DNA from: Siphonodentalium dalli
Lineage: Eukaryota; Mollusca; Scaphopoda; Gadilida; Siphonodentaliidae
Direction: 5' to 3'
Assembly (NCBI GenBank): GCA_032622095.1
Contig: CP136062.1
Coordinates: 225,322,578-225,386,577, forward strand
DNA length: 64,000 bases
The number at the start of each line of letters is the position of its first letter. The stretch's first letter is position 1. The notes below the pieces were generated by a model. It was not told the DNA's origin and made no database searches. It worked only from the letters and a program-made list of their open reading frames with translations. Position numbers and translations under genes: made by a program. Of the stretch, positions 33,123-45,460 are shown piece after piece.

Positions 33123-36100
33123 ACTAGCAGGGTTACCCGGCGTTGCCCAGGTTAATGCGATGAGAACCCCTCTGTATTTTGTGGATATTTGTTGGGGATA
33201 GAGAATGCTCTTGCTTAAAAGTGTTATACGTTTTCTCATAAATTGTATATTCAAATAGCATCATAAATATGATTATTACAGTCATGGGATATAAGTAGTG
33301 GCCCACTTTGTCAATTGTCATTCTGTTTGTTGCGATTAATCTGTTCCAACAATAATGAAGTATGTATTTATTTACAACTGCGTATAAATTAGACGTTATA
33401 ATATGATACATGAACATCACAAACACATTAGTTCGATAACAGATGATAATTGGGTTTTAAATATTGAGATGTATCAATCAATTTAGTGGGTTGGACTAAG
33501 TTCTCGAGGAGACCTGGCAAAATCTCCATGAAAATACAGATGTTTCAAAGAAATTTCCAGGTGCTCCTCTGTTCATGGTGCTATATATTGGTTAAATATT
33601 CTCTGTTTAAACGAAATGTTGATGCGCATAAATATTAGCTACATGTGCCAGGCACAGAGCGAGATTTTGAGTTGTTTATGTCAGTCGAGGAGTCTGTTAT
33701 AAAACCCTTGTCAGACGTGCAGTATTGGGAGTATCCTGAAAAGTTTTATGCTACTAACTGCATTTTCTTGTATATCAGAAGAAACTATATTTGACTGCAC
33801 ACTGTGACCACTATTTTTGAACAGGCCTTCCATATCTCTTGACAAATTGTAACTTTTTTGTGGAAACTGTATTGAATGGAACAGACTCAATTTTGTTATA
33901 ATATATATGCAATCCTCTGACGGTTCGGGGTCTCTCAGTTTGCACGAATATATGTATCTCTTCAATAGAATGATAAATATACGTTTAATGCTTCTTCTAT
34001 GTATCTCTTTTTGCTAGATCATTTTGGCAATGCCCTGATTGCTATTCCCATATAAATATGACAGTTAAGAAGATATAATTGTTCAAGTGACTTAAGTGGG
34101 TCACCATATGTCGGGATTGTGAAATGTGAACGTCCAAAACTACTTAAAATGATATGGAGATGGCCTGGGTGACTGTATATACCTTATATGTGGATAAAGG
34201 CGAATAGCAATCTTATCAATGAAAGTGCATATCCGCTCGCAAACGACACCAAATGTGATTTAATTCATGGTATATCACTAGAGAAAAACGTGTATGAATT
34301 CGGTGGAAATTGGTGCCAAATAAATTTGTACCAGCGTTTGCCTCTTTTGACATATTTAAACCACTCCCATTAGACTCATGGATGTATGATCTACTGGCAA
34401 TGATTATATATATGTTTGGTGGTAATCAGGAACTAAACAAATTCTGAGAATAGTTATGACCCATATCTCTCACCCAACCGACAGCAATTTGACGTCTTTA
34501 AATCACACGATGATATTCCTCGTATCATAGAGAAGAATAATATATCAATTTTGTGGAAATTTGGGTTAAAAAATAGTTTATTAAATCAATTGTTGATGTA
34601 ACGCTGACTCGAACAACGCCATATTGCGAAGGTAATTGTGTATTCGTTTGGTGGAAATCGGCGACAAAACTATTTCACGATATATTTGTTAATTTTGCCG
34701 ACCTCCCCCTTTTCTTCCCTTGACACCAACAGCGTCATTTTATAATTTTTTTACCGCACCGTTATATTCATTGTAAACACTTACCCCTCTTAGAATGCCT
34801 TGGTGCCATCTCGATTGTACCGCGTGAAGTTATATATAGAACGCACACAGACAGACAGCAAGACAGACAGACAGACAGACAGCACGATTTGATTTCTTGT
34901 ATCATTTGAGAAGAACTTGATGGTAATTAATACTAAAAATATTTTGTATCAGTCTTGGTGACCACCCCGTCCCTATTTCAGTCTCAAGCTGCACACACTA
35001 AGACTCATTAGAGATTAGAGATGCATATATATATATATATGAAATTGGTGAAAATTGGCGAGTATACAAATTCGTATCAAATTTAAGGTCCCCATATCTC
35101 TCACCCATAGGGCACAAATTTGGTGTATCACAGAGAAGAATATGTATCAATCTGGTGGAAATCGGCACTAAACATATAGATATAATTTCTAATTTCATCT
35201 CTATACACCACTGACTCGAATGGCCCAACTTATGTCATCCTTAAACCACACGATTATACTCCTGATATCATGGAGATAATTGTTTATATGTTTGGTGATA
35301 ATCGGCGACTAAACAATTTTTTTTATCAGATTTGGTACCAATCCACATCCCCCATCTCTCAAACAAACAGCACCACTATGGCGTCTTTAAATCACACGAT
35401 TAGATTCCTCGTATCTTGGATAAGAACGTGTATCAATTTGGTGGAAATTGGCGCAAAAATATATTGTGCATCAATTTTGGTGCCCCTGTCCCTTTCAATG
35501 CAACCCTGACTCGAATGAGGCCACATTTGACAGATATAAGCAACACCATTAGACTCCTCATATCATGGGGATTATTTTATATAATTTGGTGGCAGTCGGC
35601 GACTAAACCAATTATTATCAAATTTAGTGCCCACCCCTCCCAATTTCTCAACCAAAAGACAACAATTTGGCGTTGTTAAAGCGCACAATTTGATTCCTTG
35701 TATAATGAAGAAGAATATATATCAATTTGGTGGAGATCGGCGCTAAAATTAGTTTTACAATTTTGGTGCCCCTCTCCCCTTCCGTGCATCCCTGACTCGA
35801 ACGACGCCACTTTTAAACCACACCGTTGATTTTTTCATATCATGGGTTTGGCGTTGTTAAATCGCACAATTAGATTTCTTATATCATGAAAAAGAATATA
35901 TATCAATTTGGTGGAGATCGGCGCTAAAATTAGTTTTTCAATTTTGGTGCCCCTCTCCCCTTCCGTGCACCACTGACTCCAACGACGCCACTTTTAAACC
36001 ACACCGTTGGTTTTTTTCATATCATGGAGATGATTATATATAAGTTTGGTGGAAATCGGCGACAGAAAAAAAATCTGCCCCTCCCCCTTCCGGGCACCCC

Positions 36101-36355
36101 TGACGCGAACGGCGCGACTTTTTGCCATATTTAAACCACACCATTATATTCCTCATATCATGGGGATTATTATATATAAGTTTGGTGGCCATCGGCGACA
36201 ATTTTTGTTCTGCCCCTCCCCCCTTTTCTGCCCCTGACAACAACGGCGTCACTTTAGAAAATTCTAACCCCGACCATTATCTTTCTCGTAAAAAGCTACT
36301 GCTAGTAGACCCCTTTGGCATCATCTAGATAGTCCCCTGTGAATTTCTATAGAAC

Positions 36356-36386
<31 letters not shown>

Positions 36387-36415
36387 TTCGCAAATATAGA
36401 TATAGATAAAATGTC
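33123..36415. repeat. Long modular dispersed repeat ending in (CAGA)n
   Basis: It begins with TACTAGCAGGGTTACCCGGC and GTTGCCCAGG, a sequence I have seen at the ends of invertebrate repeats, but I cannot assign the class. From about 34150 to 36330, modules of 150-200 bp with AATTTGGTGGAAATCGGCG, GGTGCCCCTCTCCCCTTCC and TTAAACCACAC recur eight or more times. ACAGACAGACAG tracts stand at about 34850-34885 and 36357-36387. No coding frame is convincing. Confidence 0.6.
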
Positions 36416-36424
36416 CTTTGGTCA

Positions 36425-36870
36425 TTTTGTATATATAATTGCGTTTAGTCTAGTGTCAGTAGTGATGTGAAATCGGTGTGTCCGGTAAAGACCAAATGTG
36501 TCTGGATTCTGGCCCACAAAACCAACTGACGTAAATGACGTCATGGACCATGTCATGACGTCTTCGCTGGTTTTCGGTCAGCTAACCAACGAAAATGGTC
36601 AAAATGAAACTAATTCATAAGCCTACATAACATAGGAATTGTTCAGAAAAACTGAAGTTGCTAATTTCATAACCATCCCACTTGGTCCACTTCCGATTCC
36701 GTGATTTCACAATTTGATATTATTGTTCCCAGGATGCTATGCAAAAGCGGGGCGAAAGTCACGTGATTTTTAACCCATTTTTCTTGTCCGGATTTTCATC
36801 GCGTCGAAATTCTGTTTCATGGTATTGTAAAAATTAATGACGTTATTCACGCCTAAACTTGAAAAGCGGC
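36425..36870. repeat. Segmental duplication, copy 1 of 38243-38710
   Basis: AGACCAAATGTGTCTGGATT, GACGTCATGGACCATGTCAT and TTCTGTTTCATGGTATTGTA occur in the same order and orientation in both copies. Confidence 0.87.
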
Positions 36871-36888
36871 GCTGTGGTGGTTGCTAAT

Positions 36889-37600
36889 ATGATCGCACGT
36901 GACACGTAGTGAAGCAACCACACAAATACATCAAGCTGTCACAACAATTTCAATCTATACACGTAGTTTCCAACTGTTGCTGTGTCACGTCATGGGATTT
37001 CAAAATGTTGAATATTTTGACCAAAGTTGGAGGGGCGGATTCCGCGGAACACTACAGTACAACCCCCCTGCCACCACATCTCTCGTTAAAGCAACTCATA
37101 CACCTCCATGCCAAACTAAACCTAGCAATTTCCCACGTTTATCTATGACAAATATAAATGACTACATGAGCGCATTATCCCAAAATATCACTGGGCAAAT
37201 CTTTCGCACGAACAGTTTCATGGGCTCTTGTCAATAGAAAACATCCCTCGTTTGAATCCGGTCTGCATTTTTTCTAGAAAATGGTCTTTAGAGACGTCTC
37301 TTATTGCATTTAAGTGTATACATTGTGGAAGGCAGCTGAATTAGCTCATGCCTGCAGGTCAAAAATTCAAACTGATAGTCAAAAGGACATTTGAAAACAT
37401 GATGAAGAATACAATCTTATTATTATTATTATTTATTTTGAATCAGGCATAAAGCGCCCATATATTATATCACAATTTAGCATACATACACACTAGGTCA
37501 AAAGAAGAACAAACAAAAAAGGAACAATGAAAACCAAACAAACAAACAACACGTTTGTAGGGAGGGATTCAGGATCCCATATTGATTGTGTGCATATTGT
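36889..37600. repeat. Segmental duplication, copy 2 of 32546-33122
   Basis: It carries an extra insertion at about 37418-37500 (TTATTATTATTATTATTTAT and AGGCATAAAGCGCCCATA) that is missing from copy 1 and resembles a reversed LINE 3' tail. Confidence 0.82.
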
Positions 37601-37789
37601 ATATAAAAAGTTGTATATGTGTTATGCGTGTTACTCATTAATTTGTGTCGTTGTAATAAAGCTTTGATTTGCGTACTGGTGACTAAAAGACTTATCAAAG
37701 TCAAATATACATTATATACGCTGTTTCCTAACTTCTAACAAAAGCGAGCCTCTATTTATGTCCCGTGTTAGTACGGTCAATAAATCGTG

Positions 37790-38230
37790 TATATATAAGG
37801 CCATGGCTTAAGAGCATTTTATCGCTATTTAGCTATATGGGCCTGACACGTTATACCGTTCTTTAGTACCAAACGCTAAAGAGTGGTATACCACGCTTCA
37901 TCTTTATGGGTCTGATACGCTTAAGAACGGTAGGCTATACCGCTCTTTAGCGGTTGGTACCAAGGAACGGTATGGGCATACCGCTCTTCAGCGCTGGCAC
38001 TAAAGAACGGTATACTGCTATTCAGTGACAAACGTCAAAGAACGGGGCACAGGAGTGGTGTACATCGGTATATACCAATATTTAGCTATACATGGTCCTG
38101 GCGCGATAAAGAACGGTCTTACATTATCATCCGTACTGCTCGATCTCCAGTGTCCGGCTATAAAGAGCCGTATACCGCTCCTTAGCCCTCATCGATAAAG
38201 AGCGGCATGCCGTTCTTGAGCCATCAGTGC
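37790..38230. repeat. Irregular inverted repeats of AACGGTATACCG
   Basis: AAAGAACGGTATACCGC and GCGGTATGCC-like words recur about ten times in both orientations with variable spacing (TTTAGC, CTTAGC). Confidence 0.65.
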
Positions 38231-38242
38231 TAAAGCCACTTC

Positions 38243-38710
38243 GTATATATAATTGCGTCTATAGTCTAGTGATGCGAAATCAGTGTTTCCGGTAGAGACC
38301 AAATGTGTCTGGATTCTGGCCCACAAAGCCAAATGACGTAAATGACGTCATGGACCATGTCATGACGTCTTCGCTGGTTTTCGTTCAGCTAACCAACGAA
38401 ATTGGTCAAAATGAAACTAATCTATAGGCCTAAATCACATAGGAATTGTTCAGAAAAACTGAAGTTGGTAATTTCATAACCATCCCGTTTGTCCACTTCC
38501 GATTCTGTGATTTCACCATTTCTTTTGGGAAATTATTGTTCCCAGGATGCTATGCGAAAGCGGAACGGAAGTCACGTGATTTTTAACCCATTTTTGTGCG
38601 CCGTTTTTCATCGCGTCGAAATTCTGTTTCATGGTATTGTAAAAAATTAATGACGTCATTCACGCCTAAACTTGAAAAGCAACAACGCGCCTGCGGCGCG
38701 TTGTGGTTGC
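38243..38710. repeat. Segmental duplication, copy 2 of 36425-36870
   Basis: Same blocks as copy 1, diverged by point changes and small indels; it ends in a CAACGCGCCTGCGGCGCGTTG palindrome. Confidence 0.87.
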
Positions 38711-38721
38711 TATAAACCATA

Positions 38722-39075
38722 TTTTCAGACGTTCAGGGACAGGAATCTACGTCACTAATGTAATCTCTAAGCCGTCGCTTCAGACATTCATGAACCTACC
38801 AAATGTCACTAATGTAATATCTAAACCGTCGCTTCAGTCGTTCAGGGCCAGGAACCTGCTTCACTAATGTAATATCTACAAAATCGCTTCAGACGTTCAG
38901 GGCCAGGAACCTACGTCACTAATATAATCTCTAAACCATCGCTTCAGACGTTCAGAAACAGGATTGAACCTACGTCACTAATGTAATCTGTAAACCGTCG
39001 CTTCAGACGTTCAGAAACAGGATTGAACCTACGTCACTAATGTAATCTGTAAACCGTCGCTTCAGACCATCACCG
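38722..39075. repeat. About 45-bp degenerate tandem array, copy 2
   Basis: Same unit as 32171-32545, about eight copies, including two near-identical last copies. Confidence 0.85.
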
Positions 39076-39326
39076 AGCAAGCCACTAACTATGACAAGAT
39101 AACAACATAATTAAGTATAAGATAATCACGGCAAAGAGAATCATATCACCATACTGCGAGAGGAAATAAATTTGACCGCCCCTATTTTTGCACAAACAGA
39201 CTCGTAGTTGTCAATTCTGCGAAAATATTCTTTTGGACAGTCCTAAAAATTTAGCAATTCGTAATTCTCATCAGTAGTAGTTCATTATGGGAAAGGTATC
39301 CAATATCTATCAGGTGTAGATCTCAC

Positions 39327-39412
39327 CTCAAGATATATTATGCTTGTGTTTCTGCTGACTAGCGTGTCTGGCATGTGCGTCAATGGCCTCAGTGGAATGA
39401 GTTTCATAAGTC
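39327..39412 (-). CDS. BPI-fold gene exon with IPLRPL motif
   Basis: A split codon gives Arg, then LMKLIPLRPLTHMPDTLVSR and NTSIIYLE, ending in phase 0. The acceptor is TTTTCCTTTCAG and the donor is GAG|GTGAGA. IPLRPL sits at the conserved 'KGFPLP' position, and the last residues run into the final strand ('NFLLFGADVVYK' in BPI), completed by the first residues of the next exon. A TTAA-flanked element starts 43 bp upstream of the acceptor. Confidence 0.8.
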
Positions 39413-39455
39413 CTGAAAGGAAAACGTATAAACTTAGTACATGTATATATTTCAA

Positions 39456-40229
39456 TTAAATGCCCACTTAATGTTTGAATCCACAGAGCACGTTATATAT
39501 TATATATTCTATATACTATAGGTTTGAAAGGGGCGGAAGCTCCAAAACATTGTATTATCAACTTATCCGATCGAATAAACTGTGAACACTGTGTTTTTGT
39601 CGAGGTACCGACGTGTGTTCTGAGTGGTTATGTGCTTACACGTTCTAGATTGTACGGTCAGTCTTCATGTATTATTCTTAATGGAAGGGGAAGAACTCTA
39701 TCTCCTAGTTTAGAATTTTCATGCATTTTTGGTCAATGAGGGGGAAGTCTTGGGGTGAATCTGAGAATCTCTATCACATTGTGGACACTCCTATAGAGGC
39801 CGCAGCTGTTATGTATCCTGGTGGTATATATATATAATAGCTGAAACAGGCTCCCTTTATTCACTTTATTCAGCGTTATAGGGGTCTGTGGCCTCTTTGC
39901 GCATTAGGGGCCTTAGACCTTAGACGGAGGCGGCCCCTTAATTTGCGCACATTTTGATCACTTAGATAGTTTGATTATTAAAAAAAAATAACTTAAATTT
40001 CATTTTTTTTTATTAATTATTTTTACACTGAACTCCTTGTTCAAATTAACAAACCTTTTTTTATTTTTATTTTTTTTTATTTTATTTTTTAATTAATTTT
40101 TTTTAATAAAAAAAACAACAAAAAAACGCCGATTTACCCTAGTTCGGGCAGGGTACCTTCATGCCATAGTAAATAACAATGACGCTGTATATAAATAATT
40201 GGGGACTCAAACATAAAGTGGACCTTTAA
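39456..40229. mobile_element. TTAAAGGCCC TIR element, short copy
   Basis: The left end TTAAATGCCCACTTAATGTT and the right end GGGACTCAAACATAAAGTGG with CCTTTAA. The interior CTTGGGGTGAATCTGAGAAT is the reverse of the flank at 2980-3012 and 23700-23725. It contains long A/T homopolymer stretches (39980-40120) and lies in the intron between the exons at 39412 and 41032. Confidence 0.78.
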
Positions 40230-40359
40230 ACAAGGCGGCTGCGCATCGAATATGGCATCGTCGAGGATTATGCTAAACATGATCGTTCCAACGATCTTAC
40301 GAGTAAAACTATCGGATTTTATTTAGTTTCTTATGATGCTAATGGTCTTAAAATTGCAA

Positions 40360-40620
40360 AAAAAGGAAAGAAAGATAACACTATGGGTCCCATATTTGCA
40401 ACCATCTGGATGGTGGCCATTTTGGATCGGGTGGAGTGTATGTTTAGGGAGTCGTGCATGGCGACCACCATACAACATACTTTGTTTGACATATTAAGTG
40501 CCCGGGCTATAAATGGCATGGATCCATTATTTGCACCCATCTGGAAGGCGGCCATGTTGGGTCGGAAATGGGGTGTGTGGCGGTGTCTCGGTGGCCACCA
40601 TACAACACCCTTTATTTTAT
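40360..40620. repeat. Tandem duplication, about 150-bp unit
   Basis: TTTGCAACCATCTGGATGGT with GGCCATTTTGG and GACCACCATACAACATAC each occur twice in order. The 86-codon frame across it is not an exon. Confidence 0.75.
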
Positions 40621-40689
40621 CGATATATAAAATTTTCGAATAAGGAGTAATTGAGGTAGATGTAGATCGTGTTGTGGCTGTGATGCATC

Positions 40690-40915
40690 ATCGGGGCGAT
40701 GATGGTTGTTGTTGTTGTTGTTGGAATCTGATGATACGGGGTCCATCGAATCGGATTGTGTACGTACCTCTAATTGGGGTACATGTAGATGGGGTTGTGG
40801 CGATGGTGGTTGTGTTGATGGTTGTTGTTGTTAGAATCTGATGATACGGGGCCCGTCGAATCGTGTTGTGTACCTTTAATTAGGGTACATGTGGATGGGG
40901 TTGAGGAGATGGTGG
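40690..40915. repeat. Tandem duplication, about 120-bp unit
   Basis: GATGGTTGTTGTTGTTG, GAATCTGATGATACGGGG and GGGTACATGTAGATGGGGTT occur twice. Confidence 0.8.
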
Positions 40916-41031
40916 TTGCATCTGATGACAGGTTGCACGTCGACCGATTTGGGTTGGCCTCTTCCGATTTTACGACAACTATTAAGCATATATGTCATAT
41001 ATATGACAACGCAGTTTCTGGATTAACTTAC

Positions 41032-41104
41032 TATTAATTTTCTTGAACATCTTTCCGTACAAAATCTTGGGTCCAATTGCCATCATCATTATAAAATCGT
41101 TGCT
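41032..41104 (-). CDS. BPI-fold gene exon: helix before the IPLP motif
   Basis: The exon is 24 codons plus one base: SNDFIMMMAIGPKILYGKMF then KKIN. The acceptor is CTTATTTTGCAG and the donor is AATA|GTAAGT. It aligns with BPI '[25 protein letters not shown]', the amphipathic helix near the C-terminus. The phase agrees with both neighbours. Confidence 0.78.
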
Positions 41105-41199
41105 CTGCAAAATAAGAAGTGTATTTCAGAAATGAATGTAGTGGGTGTGTGTTATTAGAGGATAAATGTGGTTGTTGGGGCACATTGCCCTTTTTCTCA

Positions 41200-41250
41200 A
41201 ACGCACGCACGCACCCACGCACGCACTAACTCACGCATGCACGCACCCAC
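41200..41250. repeat. CGCA/CCCA-rich microsatellite
   Basis: ACGCACGCACGCACCCACGC-type repeat. Confidence 0.9.
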
Positions 41251-41769
41251 TACATTCATTTCTTACATTTATATAACTTGTTGATGGTTTATTCCCATAA
41301 AAAAGATGAATGTATTCTTATATATTTTCACATAGCACATTAGGTTCATTAAGTAAGCCCACTATAAGATTTTCAAGAACTTATCAACGATAACGTGATC
41401 GTGATCAATATAAATAACTTCGTCTGAACTTTTAAAAGGACGCCCAATTATTCTGCTGACCGCTTTTAGTGATTAGGACAGATTAGGTCAACACTTTGTG
41501 ACGTCGTGTTCGTTTTACGGTCTGTGTGTAATCGGGGTTTGAAACGGGTGACCCAATTGGCAGTTGACCAATTACAGAACATGACGGGCTATGTAAATAT
41601 TTATGAATATCTGCAGTATTGAAAGTGGGGTGCATGGGTCATAATCCAGTGCTCCATTTATCAACCAATGTATCATGTCAAAATTCTGTTCTAATGGGAC
41701 GACGACGAGGATGTATAATAAGGTTCCTTATTATATTCATATGTGTGATTTACCTTGCTTTCTTGAGCG
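41251..41769. other. No gene seen (intron)
   Basis: Nothing supportable. Confidence 0.4.
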
Positions 41770-41945
41770 ACTAGAAAGGATACATGGAACTTTTGAATAC
41801 TCATTATTCCATAGATGGAGCTTTTGATATTCTCATGTTCCTTATATGGAATGCACCACCAGAACTTTAATATGTAGCACTTAAACTACCGAACGGGGGC
41901 TGGGTGAATCAAATATGGCCCCAACTCATGCAGTGATCGCTTGTA
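41770..41945. mobile_element. Family-E element, degraded copy 3
   Basis: ACATGGAACTTTTGAATACT, ATGGAATGCACCACCAGAAC and CGAACGGGGGCTGGGTGAAT correspond to the right two thirds of 19839-20101. Confidence 0.65.
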
Positions 41946-41959
41946 GGACAGTGGCGGAC

Positions 41960-44900
41960 TGACCGAATTAAATCAATGGCAAGCATGTTACACCACGAAT
42001 ACTTGGTTGGTTACCACACCAACAAATTACAATTTACTCCAGGGACACTGGCAGACTGACCGAAACCAATTAATGTCAAGCATGTTAAACCACGAATACT
42101 GGTGTGGTTACCGTACCCAACAATTAACAATGTTACTCCAGGGATAGTGGAAGACTGGCCGAAATCAAATAATGTCAAGCATGTTACACCACGAATACTG
42201 GTGTGGTTACCACACCCAACAAATAACAATAGTACTCCAGGGATACTGGACGACTGGCCGAAATCAAATAATGTCAGGCATGTTACACCACGAACACTGG
42301 TGTGGTTACCACAACCAACACTTAACAATGTTACTCCAGGGACACTGGACGACTGGCCGAAACCAAATAATGTCAAGCATGTTACACCACGAACACTGGT
42401 GTGGTTACCACACCCAACAAATAACAATGTTACTCCAGGGACACTGGAAGACTGGCGGAAACCAAATAATGTCAAGCATGTACGTTACAACACGAACACT
42501 GGTGTGGTTACCACACCCAACACTTAACAATAGTACTCCAGGTATACTGGACGACTGGCCGAAATCAAATAATGTCAGGCATGTTACACCACGAACACTG
42601 GTGTGGTTACCACACCCAACAAATAACAATGTTACTCCAGGGATACTGGACGACTGGCCGAAATCAAATAATGTCAAGCATGTTACACCACGAATACTGG
42701 TGTGGTTACCACACCCAACAAATAACAATGTTACTCCAGGGATACTGGAAGACTGGCCGAAATCAAATAATGTCAAGCATGTTACACCACGAATACTGGT
42801 GTGGTTACCACACCCAACAATTAACAATGTTACTCCAGGGATACTGGACGACTGGCCGAAATCAAATAATGTCAAGCATGTTACACCACGAATACTGGCG
42901 TGGCTACGGTACCCAACAAATAACAATGTTACTCCAGGGATACTGGAAGACTGGCCGAAATCAAATAATGTCAAGCATGTTACACCACGAATACTGGTGT
43001 GGTTACCACACCCAACACTTAACAATGTTACTCCAGGGATACTGGACGACTGGCCGAAATCAAATAATGTCAAGCATGTTACACCACGAATACTGGTGTG
43101 GTTACCACACCCAACAAATAACAATGTTACTCCAGGGATACTGGAAGACTGGCCGAAACCAAATAATGTCAAGCATGTACGTTACACCACGAACACTGGT
43201 GTGGTTACAACACCCAACAAATAACAATGTTACTCCAGGGATTCTGGAAGACTGGCCGAAACCAAATAATGTCAAGCATGTTACACCACGAATACTGGCG
43301 TGGCTACGGTACCCAACAAATAACAATGTTACTCCAGGGATACTGGACGACTGGCCGAAATCAAATAATGTCAAGCATGTTACACCACGAATACTGGTGT
43401 GGTTACCACACCCAACAAATAACAATGTTACTCCAGGGATACTGGAAGACTGGCCGAAATCAAATAATGTCAAGCATGTTACACCACGAATACTGGTGTG
43501 GTTACGGTACCCAACAAATAACAATATTACACCAGGGATACTGGAAGACTGGCCGAAATCAAATAATGTCAGGCATGTTACACAACGAACACTGGTGTGG
43601 TTACCACACCCAACAATTAACAATAGTACTCCAGGGATACTGGAAGACTGGCCGAAATCAAATAATGTCAAGCATGAACGTTACACCACGAACACTGGTG
43701 TGGTTACCACACCCAACAATTAACAATAGTACTCCAGGGATACTGGAAGACTGGCCGAAATCAAATAATGTCAGGCATGTTACACAACGAACACTGGTGT
43801 GGTTACCACACCCAACACTTAACAATGTTACTCCAGGGATACTGGACGACTGGCCGAAACCAAATAATGTCAAGCATGTACGTTACACCACGAACACTGG
43901 TGTGGTTACCACACCCAACAAATAACAATGTTACTCCAGGGATACTGGACGACTGGCCGAAACCAAATAATGTCAAGCATGTTACACCACGAACACTGTT
44001 GTGGTTACCACACCCAACAAATAACAATGTTACTCCAGGGATACTGGAAGACTGGCCGAAATCAAATAATGTCAAGCATGTTACACCACGAATACTGGTG
44101 TGGTTACCACACCCAACAATTAACAATGTTACTCCAGGGATACTGGACGACTGGCAGAAACCAAATAATGTCAAGCATGTTACACCACGAATACTGGTGT
44201 GGTTACCACACCCAACAATTAACAATATTACACCAGGGATACTGGAAGACTGGCCGAAATCAAATAATGTCAAGCATGTTACACCACGAACACTGGTGTG
44301 GTTACCACACCCAACACATAACAATAGTACTCCAGGGACACTGGAAGACTGGCCGAAATCAAATGCCAGGCATGTTACACCACGAATACTCGTGTGGTTA
44401 CCACACCCAACACTTAACAATGTTACTCCAGGGATACTGGACGACTGGCCGAAATCAAATAATGTCAAGCATGTTACACCACGAATACTGGTGTGGTTAC
44501 CACACCCAACAATTAACAATATTACACCAGGGATACTGGAAGACTGGCCGAAATCAAATAATGTCAAGCATGTTACACCACGAACACTGGTGTGGTTACC
44601 ACACCCAACACTTAACAATGTTACTCCATGGATACTGGACGACTGGCCGAAATCAAATAATGTCAAGCATGTTACACCACGAATACTGGTGTGGTTACCA
44701 CACCCAACACATAACAATATTACTCCAGGGACACTGGACGACTGGCCGAAACCAAATAATGTCAAGCATGTACGTTACACCACGAACACTGGTGTGGTTA
44801 CGGTACCCAACAATTAACAATATTACACCAGGGATACTGGAAGACTGGCCGAAACCAAATAATGTCAAGCATGTTACACCACGAACACTGGCGTGGTTAC

Positions 44901-45240
44901 CACACCCAACAAATAACAATGTTACTCCAGGGACACTGGAAGACTGGCCGAAATCAAATAATGGCAGGCATGTTACACCACGAATACTTGGTTGGTTACC
45001 ACACCAACAAATAACAATGTTACTCCAGGGATACTGGAAGACTGGCCGAAACCAAATAATGTCAAGCATGTTACACCACGAACACTGGTGTGGTTACCAC
45101 ACCCAACAATTAACAATGTTACTCCAGTGACACTGAAAGACTGGTAGAAACCAAACAATGTCAAGCATATTATTACACGAGGGGCATTGGCGCGGACTGG
45201 CCGAACCAAATCATTGACAATCATGTTACAACAGGACACT
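41960..45240. repeat. 99-bp minisatellite, about 32 copies
   Basis: The unit includes GGTGTGGTTACCACACCCAA, CAATGTTACTCCAGGGATAC, TGGAAGACTGGCCGAAATCA and AATAATGTCAAGCATGTTAC. Several copies carry a 4-bp GTAC insertion (103 bp). Copies alternate between GGAAGACTGG and GGACGACTGG types, suggesting higher-order units. As 99 is a multiple of three, long frames exist on both strands (up to 400 codons plus, 320 codons minus). The 4-bp insertions shift the frame and there is no codon bias, so I treat it as non-coding intronic DNA. Confidence 0.96.
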
Positions 45241-45460
45241 GGAATACTGACCGAACCAAATTAAATGACAACCATGTTATAACAGTGACATTGGCTGAAG
45301 GCAATAAATGGCAGACGTGCACGATACACATGGGACAATGTCGGAATGGCCGACTCTAATTAATGGCAAGCGTGTTAGACCTGGGACAGTGTGGGAATGG
45401 CCAAACCCAATCAATGTCAAATGCACGGATATTGGCTAATGATGATATCCGAATTCATAT
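45241..45460. repeat. Degenerate edge of the 99-bp array
   Basis: GGACACTGGAATACTGACCG and TTAATGGCAAGCGTGTTA are weakly related to the unit; here the array fades out. Confidence 0.6.

Noticed and set aside
42172-45130. Plus-strand frames of 350-400 codons and minus-strand frames of 255-320 codons read as repeat proteins
   Set aside because: They follow from a 99-bp period without stops. Both strands are open, GTAC insertions shift frame, and the region is an intron of the opposite-strand gene.
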